From: Escarpia spicata
Taxonomy: Eukaryota; Annelida; Polychaeta; Sabellida; Siboglinidae
Reading direction: 5' to 3'
DNA: 64,000 bases
NCBI GenBank assembly: GCA_963995525.1
Contig: OZ023206.1
Span: 21,349,131 to 21,413,130 of the forward strand
Both the position numbers and the translations under genes were made by a program. The notes under the pieces were generated by a model. It was not told where the DNA came from. It saw nothing but the letters and a program-made list of their open reading frames with translations, and ran no database searches. Below, piece after piece: positions 57,051 through 64,000 of the stretch; the first letter of the stretch is position 1, and every line of letters begins with the position of its first letter.

Positions 57051-58910
57051 TGCGCACACACAAGCAGGCAGGCACGAATAAAGGCACGCATAAAACGCAT
57101 GCGCACACACAGACACACACGCACGCATACACGCGCGCACGCACACACAAGCACGCTCACTCACATAATCGAACGAAAAGTACCAGATATTTGCATTACG
57201 TGTGAATGTAACAATGGTCACTGCCATTGCATTAACAAACACGCATAGGTAATACCATCTGTACTATAGTTGTACACAACTTGCTATGCAATTTTGAAAG
57301 ATAAATATAGTTATACATATATCCGTCTAATTGATTACAAGGTTTGATGTTATCCTTCATCTCACGTCGTTTGCCATTCATAAAGTTTTGTCCGTCTCTT
57401 TCTGTCCACCTGGAGTTTTTCATACTAAGTTTGATCATGTTTCAGCTCTGACTAACGTAGTGCCAATTACATATTACAGTGTTGTATATTTACTGTTTTC
57501 TCAGGAAATACTACACATGGTTTTAATTGTGGTACGGTATATGATATTATGCTTTACGGAACATCCGTGACACTGTGGCCTTTCAAGCTGTCTGCAGATT
57601 GTGCGTTACGTACTGTTTTGTTAATGCGAGAACGTATCAAGTCCACCCATGTACTCGGGCTAAATCACGAATGTGTGTCGCATTGGTTGTCAACATAATT
57701 GCAATAAAGATTATATTATGTTACGTCGTTAGTTCCGTAATTTGTTAGTATTGACATGAGCTTCTAGTCCATGTCCTTACGTAGACTCTATACGTAAATA
57801 CAAATATAATGGCCTCCAATAGGAATAATTTTTATATAGATTTTTAGTCATGCAGTCTAGATATCTACGAAATTATATAGCGTTGTTATGCTTTTAAATG
57901 GAAAGAAATAAGATTTGCCGATACACCTAAAAGAGTTAATACAATGTAACCATTTGCAACTACAATCTACAATATCACGATTGTGGTTAAATCAGAATTT
58001 ATTTTCAAAGTGGGAGATTCTAGTGAAATCTCACAGTTCCTGATGGCTGGCATATTGAGACGAGTCCCTGCTGCTTGACCAATAAGCACAAAGAGCATCT
58101 TTGATCTTGAAGCTGCGGTGACTCGTCGAATGCCCCTATTTTCTTGACCTGCATGAATATTGTCATATATGTATGTTAGTTTCTCGTATTACCTTCGATT
58201 CGTTACAATTGTAGCAGCAAATGTTACAATGTCATACAGTGCACCACGGGACGTAACATTTGAGAAGTCACAGCGCCAAACAAATTTGGCGACGCAAACT
58301 AGAGTACTATTCTCAGCTTGGCGACTGGCAAGTTGGGAAAAGTAGGCATTAGTGACGTCAGGCTATCTATCACAATGACGCTGTCCATGCAATTTAAAAT
58401 GTGTGCTTTCTACGTGATTATTCTAGTAAACTGTTGGCATCATATTTTTGATTGCTGTTGCTAATGGTTAGTTTTTATTAACTCTTTTAGATGCATAAGC
58501 CCAAAAAGATGCTATTTTTCATTTAAGACCTATTCTACACCGCCGCCGCTGGTTGTAAGTAATTCACACATAGCGTGGTTGTTAACCGAGAAAATATATC
58601 GTAACTAAAATTACGGCAATGTACGCGACAGGTAAACTATAACAAAAATATGTTCACAAATTTATAAGTTTTGGATGTTGCGTGTCACGTTATCATACAG
58701 GCCGACATAACAATATGAGAATTGTAAATTGGATCCATTTTATAAGTTCGATGTTACACCATCATGTGTGTGTACGCGCGCGTCCTTGCGTGTGCGTGTA
58801 TGTGTGTGTGTGCGCGCGTGTGCGTGCGTGTGGGTGTGCGTGAGTGCGCGTGTTTGTGTATGGGTGGGTGCGTGCTTGTGTGTGTGTATGTATGTATGTA
58901 CACAACTTTA
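57051..58910. other. Intergenic region bounded by a CA-rich and a GT-rich tract
   Basis: A CA/CG-rich tract at about 57051-57165 and a GT/CG-rich tract at about 58765-58900 lie in opposite orientation. Between them I see no gene. Confidence 0.45.
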
Positions 58911-59128
58911 TCCATATAATATACAGCCGGTATATTATGAATGTATGGCAAACATTGTTTGTTTGCATTGTGATTGGACGGCTGTTATGTGTAATGTAAT
59001 TATTTGGGTACGTAGAGAGAAACTTTCCCACCACTAAGCAAGGTGTGAGAACAAACCTTTTTGAACACAACAACAACATTTTGTGACGCGAAGACCACGA
59101 CATAGCTCAGTACACGTAAACCATAGAA

Positions 59129-59450
59129 GGATCCAGGGGGCCTGGGGCATGTGCCCCCGAGACCTTTGGAATGCGCTCCCGCCGAGAAAAAAATCCAACG
59201 ACACCCCCGTCCGTCTTCCGATCCGACAGCGCGACGGCGGAGTGACGACAGCAGAGTGGGGTGAAGCTACGATGGAAATTCTTCAACAGCACCCCTCATC
59301 TTCCGATGTAAGTTCTGACGGATGAGTCACGCTGAAGCTCCGGCTCAGCCCACCCAATATATATTAAACTTGGTTAGGCCGCCAGCGGTTTCTTGCAAGC
59401 TTCAAGGGTGATGCAATTGGGTGTTTTAGGCTCCCTAGACTACCTTATCT
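59129..59450. mobile_element. GGCGGATCC-family repeat, copy 4
   Basis: ggatccagggggcctggggc at the left. The internal cgtcttccgatccgacagcg is shared with 51043 and the gctccctagactacctt end with 35600 and 51255. Confidence 0.5.
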
Positions 59451-59502
59451 GTATTTCCTGTGTGCCATACGTTACATTTCGTCTACCACAGCAATATCCT
59501 TC

Positions 59503-59600
59503 TATAGCGCCTATATCTTCAAACACGTGAGCTCAGAAGCGCAACATACAAAAACCGTTACGCAAATATCCTGAACAGAGATGCGAATGAGTAATCGTCC
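59503..59600 (-). mobile_element. SINE-like 3' fragment, second copy
   Basis: Homologous to 33824-33920 (ttctatagcgccta, gagctcaga.g.gcaacataca). Confidence 0.5.
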
Positions 59601-60445
59601 TGTTACTATTACGAAATTTTACAGATAAGATCACCACGGTGAATTTGAGAAGCTCTGTCAGCAACATAGTAAGCGCATCTTGTTACACAAGCTGTAAGCA
59701 AATTACGACATACCATAGAATCAGGCGTCGCAAATCCATTGGTGAACCCTTCGGGTCGCCTGGCATCCAACCACTGTCGGGCCGCTAGTCCTCTCCGGGC
59801 CGCTGTTTTTCCGAAAAAACAGGAGAGCATTTTTTGGTAGTATGTTCAATGGATATATAAGCATTATATGTACAAAGCCATCAAGCGTTGGATGACTGTA
59901 GTAACTGGCCCATGTCATAGCAAAATAAAAGGCCCACCAACGTTACGTTCTCTATATCATAGTTTCAGTAGATACTAAAAAACACTTGTTTGAGCAGTTA
60001 CTGATGATTCCGGGGTGCAGTAAACGTCAAGGTCGTTGAGCACGCTGAAGTACTATCTACCCGTTTTCATCTTGTTGACAAAACAGCGAAGCAATTACCT
60101 TCGAATGTGTATGTGACAACTTTCAAGTTGACAGTCAGTTTCCGACAGAAGCTTCACGTACAGTGTTCGGTGTAGAGTGGGTCGGATTATCATGCTTCGC
60201 TTTCTCCTTGCCAGTGGTTCATCCATGAACTCCTCTCATGCCGAGTCTTAGGGGTCTTCCTTATTGTCAATACTGGGCTCGCCATCTTCCACTGACATTT
60301 TATAGTCTCCACCATCAGGCCGTACCCGTTCCAGCTCCTGGCTTCAGAAACTCCCTCCGCCGTGTTCAGGTATATAGCAGCTACTTTGCTCATTCCGTAT
60401 ATATAATTATTATGTTCTTACAGTTGGAATGGCGTCCACAATAGC
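59601..60445. other. Intergenic sequence, nothing recognised
   Basis: Only short frames without motifs. Confidence 0.45.
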
Positions 60446-60481
60446 TCCCACCACCAGGATACACACAAACACACACACGCG

Positions 60482-60557
<76 letters not shown>
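60446..60557. repeat. (CA)n microsatellite with a CG core
   Basis: acacacgcgcgcgcgcacac, then about 35 CA units. Confidence 0.97.
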
Positions 60558-60559
<2 letters not shown>

Positions 60560-62268
60560 AATGTCGACATGAAAAAGTGGTTTTTAACCTAAAGGGGCAT
60601 ACCTAGGATTTATATATTGGTGGGTTTCCAAACGGGTATCACCCCGTATGTTGTATGTCCGTAGCATGGATGCTTTTCGGGGGTGCGTTTTGACGAAAAG
60701 CAGTTTGGTGAATTTGTGTCAGGTGTGAAAGTTTCAGACGGAGCATCAGCTCCTGTCTATCGTACTGACATCGAAAGACGGGTGGCGGTGGGGGATCCTG
60801 TTGGAGATTGTTTGCGGTGATGTCGCTCCACCCGTATTATCCCCAAAATACGGGCCTGCATTTTCCTATGGATCATACAAGAGGCGGGATTTGGTTACGC
60901 TCCGAACCCACATATTGTTCCGAACATACACCCTATGGGCACTTCAAATAAATCGCTGTGCCCAAATAAACGTATTTGAAATATACTAATCTGAGTAGGA
61001 ATTAGCTATATGATCTAAGACCGACCAGTACCAAAGTAAGTTAGGGAAATGGTCTTTACAGTTATACACGGGTTAAATAATGTCTATCTGTAGACAGACA
61101 CACGAGGGCTGCGTTCGACGACTATACTGTCCCGAGTCTTAATCGTACGTGGGGCCCTGCCCTTAAGGCCGCGGATGCCGGGTAGAATGCCAGGTAGATG
61201 CTGAGTAGGCCCTTCTGGCCGCCCGGCATTTATGTCGGGTCCGGGTCGATACGACGCCTATGTATAGAATGTCCAGACTCAGTATTAGGCAAGCTGTAAG
61301 CTAATTATCATTCTGTAAAATTTGATTCCATTTACTAGTTAATGCCTCACCAGATAACGCCCACTGTTTTGCAAAATAAAGATTACATGACATTATTTGC
61401 ATCTAATTAATGGTTTACTAATGGCTTGCTAATGCCATGACACTAACCTTCGGTTCTCCATTCAGCTGTTGACATTACTGCAATGAACGTTTGTGGAAAT
61501 GTGAATCATTGTAACAGTAAGCATTGTTTTGGAGTTTGCTGAAACTCTAGCATTGTAGAAACAAACGTTGAAATCCTCGCAAGCAGTTATTACCTTCAAG
61601 CCCTCTGAATCAATGTTCTTATAATATCCACTCAGCTAATTGATGGTGTCACATCATGTTAATATCTTTAGGGCGCGGTAGATTAGAGATAGTTACCCTG
61701 CAAACGTGAGTCAAAAGCACCAACATTGGCGTCATAGCTATGTCTTTATTTAGGATGATGACACGTTATTCCCAACTTCATTAGCAGCATCAGCAGATAA
61801 CACAATATGCATACTAGTTTGTTATGGGTTGATCTGAATAGGCTGGTTCACATAACTATTCGTAAGTAGATTCATCACAAAGCCGGCATAATGATAATTC
61901 ACGCTTCGTCCGTTACTTTGATCATCATTATTTTGTTCACCATGACAACGTAGAAAACACGCAATTCAATGTAAATGCCAATCTCGTTGAGGAGCCAATT
62001 GTCTACGATAAACACTAAATGTAGTAGAATCGTGTCCAGGAAACGTCTCCAGTAGAGATTTATTTGTGACAATGTGTCGTCAGTTTTTTTCAGTTGTTGA
62101 AGTACATGCGCATTTTCCACGAAACCTTCGGTCTATTGCGTCATGTCGGGCAGTGACCATGTTCCGACTTGTCGTCTAAAATTAGGAATGAGAGTTTTGT
62201 TGATGCGCTGATTGCAAAGGCGGCCTATGCATACATATGTCTAGGCATGCGATCTCCATTCTACACTA
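60558..62268. other. Intergenic sequence
   Basis: A G-rich fragment at about 60720-60805 (gacatcgaaagacgggtggcgg) again resembles the GGCGGATCC family interior. No gene was recognised. Confidence 0.45.
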
Positions 62269-64000
62269 ATATTGTACAGATCAATGCAACGGGGCCAACG
62301 ACATATGATTTTACGACTTCAAATTTATTTCAATTTTGCGGCGTTTGGTAATGAAATGGACGTAAACTAAGCCTAGTTATTCGTTTGATTAAAAAAGTTT
62401 TGATATGCCGTTCTATAAATAGCTAACTCGCTCACTCACTCACTCACTCACTCACTCACTCACTCACTCACTCACTCACTCACTCACTCACTCACTCACT
62501 CACTCACTCACTCACTCACTCACTCACTCACTCACTCACTCACTCACTCACTCACTCACTCACTCACTCACTCACTCACTCACTCACTCACTCACTCACT
62601 CACTCACTCACTCACTCACTCACTCACTCACTCACTCACTCACTCACTCACTCACTCACTCACTCACTCACTCACTCACTCACTCACTCACTCACTCACT
62701 CACTCACTCACTCACTCACTCACTCACTCACTCACTCACTCACTCACTCACTCACTCACTCACTCACTCACTCACTCACTCACTCACTCACTCACTCACT
62801 CACTCACTCACTCACTCACTCACTCACTCACTCACTCACTCACTCACTCACTCACTCACTCACTCACTCACTCACTCACTCACTCACTCACTCACTCACT
62901 CACTCACTCACTCACTCACTCACTCACTCACTCACTCACTCACTCACTCACTCACTCACTCACTCACTCACTCACTCACTCACTCACTCACTCACTCACT
63001 CACTCACTCACTCACTCACTCACTCAATCACTCACTCACTCAATCACTCACTCAATCGCTCACTCCCTCCCTCCATCCCTTTCTCCCTCCTCCCTCCCTC
63101 CCTCCCTCCCTCCCTCCCTCCCTCCCTCCCTCCCTCCCTCCCTCCCTCCCTCCCTCCCTCCCTCCCTCCCTCCCTCCCTCCATCGCTCCCTCCCTCCCTC
63201 CCTCCGTCTCTCCCTCCCTCCCTCCTCCCTCCCTCTCTCCCTCCCTCCCTCCCTCCCTCCCTCCCTCACTCCCTCCCTCCCTCCCTACCTCCCTCGCTCC
63301 TTCCCTCCCTGCCCCTCTCCCTCCTCCCTCCCTCCCTCCCTCCCTCATTCCCTCCTTCCCTCTCTCCCTCCCTCCTCCCTCCTTCCTCCCTCCCTCCTCC
63401 CTCCCTCCTCCCTCCCTCCATCCCTCCATCCCTCCCTCTCTCCCTCACTCGCTCACTCGCTCACGCCCTCCCTCCCTTCTTCCCTCCTTCCCTCCCTCCC
63501 TCCCTCCCTCCCTCCCTCCCTCCCTCCCTCATATTGTATAGATCAAAGCAACGGGGCCAACGACATATGATTTTACAACTTCAAATTTATTTCAATTTTG
63601 CGGCGTTTGGTAATGAAATGGACTTAAACTATGCCTAGTTACTCGTTTGATTTAAAATGTTTTGATATGCCGTTCTATAAATAGCTAACTCGCTCACTCA
63701 CTCACTCACTCACTCACTCACTCACTCACTCACTCACTCACTCACTCACTCACTCACTCACTCACTCACTCACTCACTCACTCACTCACTCACTCACTCA
63801 CTCACTCACTCACTCACTCACTCACTCACTCACTCACTCACTCACTCACTCACTCACTCACTCACTCACTCACTCACTCACTCACTCACTCACTCACTCA
63901 CTCACTCACTCACTCACTCACTCACTCACTCACTCACTCACTCACTCACTCACTCACTCACTCACTCACTCACTCACTCACTCACTCACTCACTCACTCA
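62269..64000. repeat. Composite satellite: unique segment plus (TCAC)n, displaced by 1262 bp
   Basis: The segment starting atattgta at 62269 recurs at 63531 with few changes (aacggggccaacgacatatg, gttttgatatgccgttctat, taaatagctaactcgctcac). Each copy leads into a long (TCAC)n array: about 62427-63058 and 63686 to the window end. Between them, 63060-63530 is a polypyrimidine (TCCC)n-type tract. Opposite-strand GREG-type ORFs are artefacts. Confidence 0.9.

Noticed and set aside
63052..63448. GREG-repeat ORFs on the minus strand
   Set aside because: Antisense of the (TCCC)n polypyrimidine tract.

Overview
The window is nuclear DNA from an invertebrate animal. It has split genes with GT/AG introns, many LINE, Ty3/gypsy, SINE-like and palindromic MITE-like repeats, very long micro- and minisatellites, and an invertebrate-style innate-immunity gene. 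A marine invertebrate (amphioxus, mollusc or a similar lophotrochozoan) fits best. The sequence alone does not settle the species.

Host genes. (1) About 0.6-1.95 kb, minus strand: three 5' exons of a TRUB1-type tRNA pseudouridine synthase; the rest runs off the left edge. (2) 18.2-36.7 kb, plus strand: the main host gene. Fourteen coding exons with consistent splice phases sum to 1311 nt (436 aa). They encode an N-terminal death domain, a linker built from six short symmetric phase-1 exons, and leucine-rich repeats on phase-2 exons of 84-90 nt. I see no NACHT or other NTPase domain. Its introns hold three large minisatellite arrays (42, 37 and 32 bp units), two SINE-like copies, three copies of a TA-flanked MITE and a LINE fragment. 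(3) 52.4-55.8 kb, plus strand: a three-exon, 504-aa orphan gene, GC-rich and unlike any family I recognise.

Mobile DNA. A complete but defective Ty3/gypsy element lies at 6.2-15.85 kb on the minus strand. It has 5-bp target duplications, a primer binding site, a polypurine tract, gag, pol and LTRs; its 5' LTR is split by a CR1-like LINE. A second defective gypsy (about 41.0-48.1 kb, minus) has its 3' LTR split by a second copy of the same CR1 family. That CR1 copy carries an intact 623-aa ORF. A third, internally deleted CR1 copy is at 48.7-49.5 kb. Older LINE remnants lie at 2.6, 3.4-5.5, 16.0-16.8, 25.2 (minus) and 39.9-40.9 kb. A broken copy of a multi-copy invertebrate gene family with XPG/PIN-nuclease-like motifs is at 38.3-39.5 kb.

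Right end. From 55.8 kb on I see no convincing gene. The last 1.7 kb is a composite satellite: a 150-170 bp unique segment and a (TCAC)n tract, repeated with a displacement of 1262 bp.

Most long open frames in the window (21.8-23.8, 30.8-33.1, 18.9-19.8 kb and the microsatellites) are stop-free tandem repeats and not genes. All gene models were made by eye from splice signals, phase and motif continuity; transcript evidence was not available.
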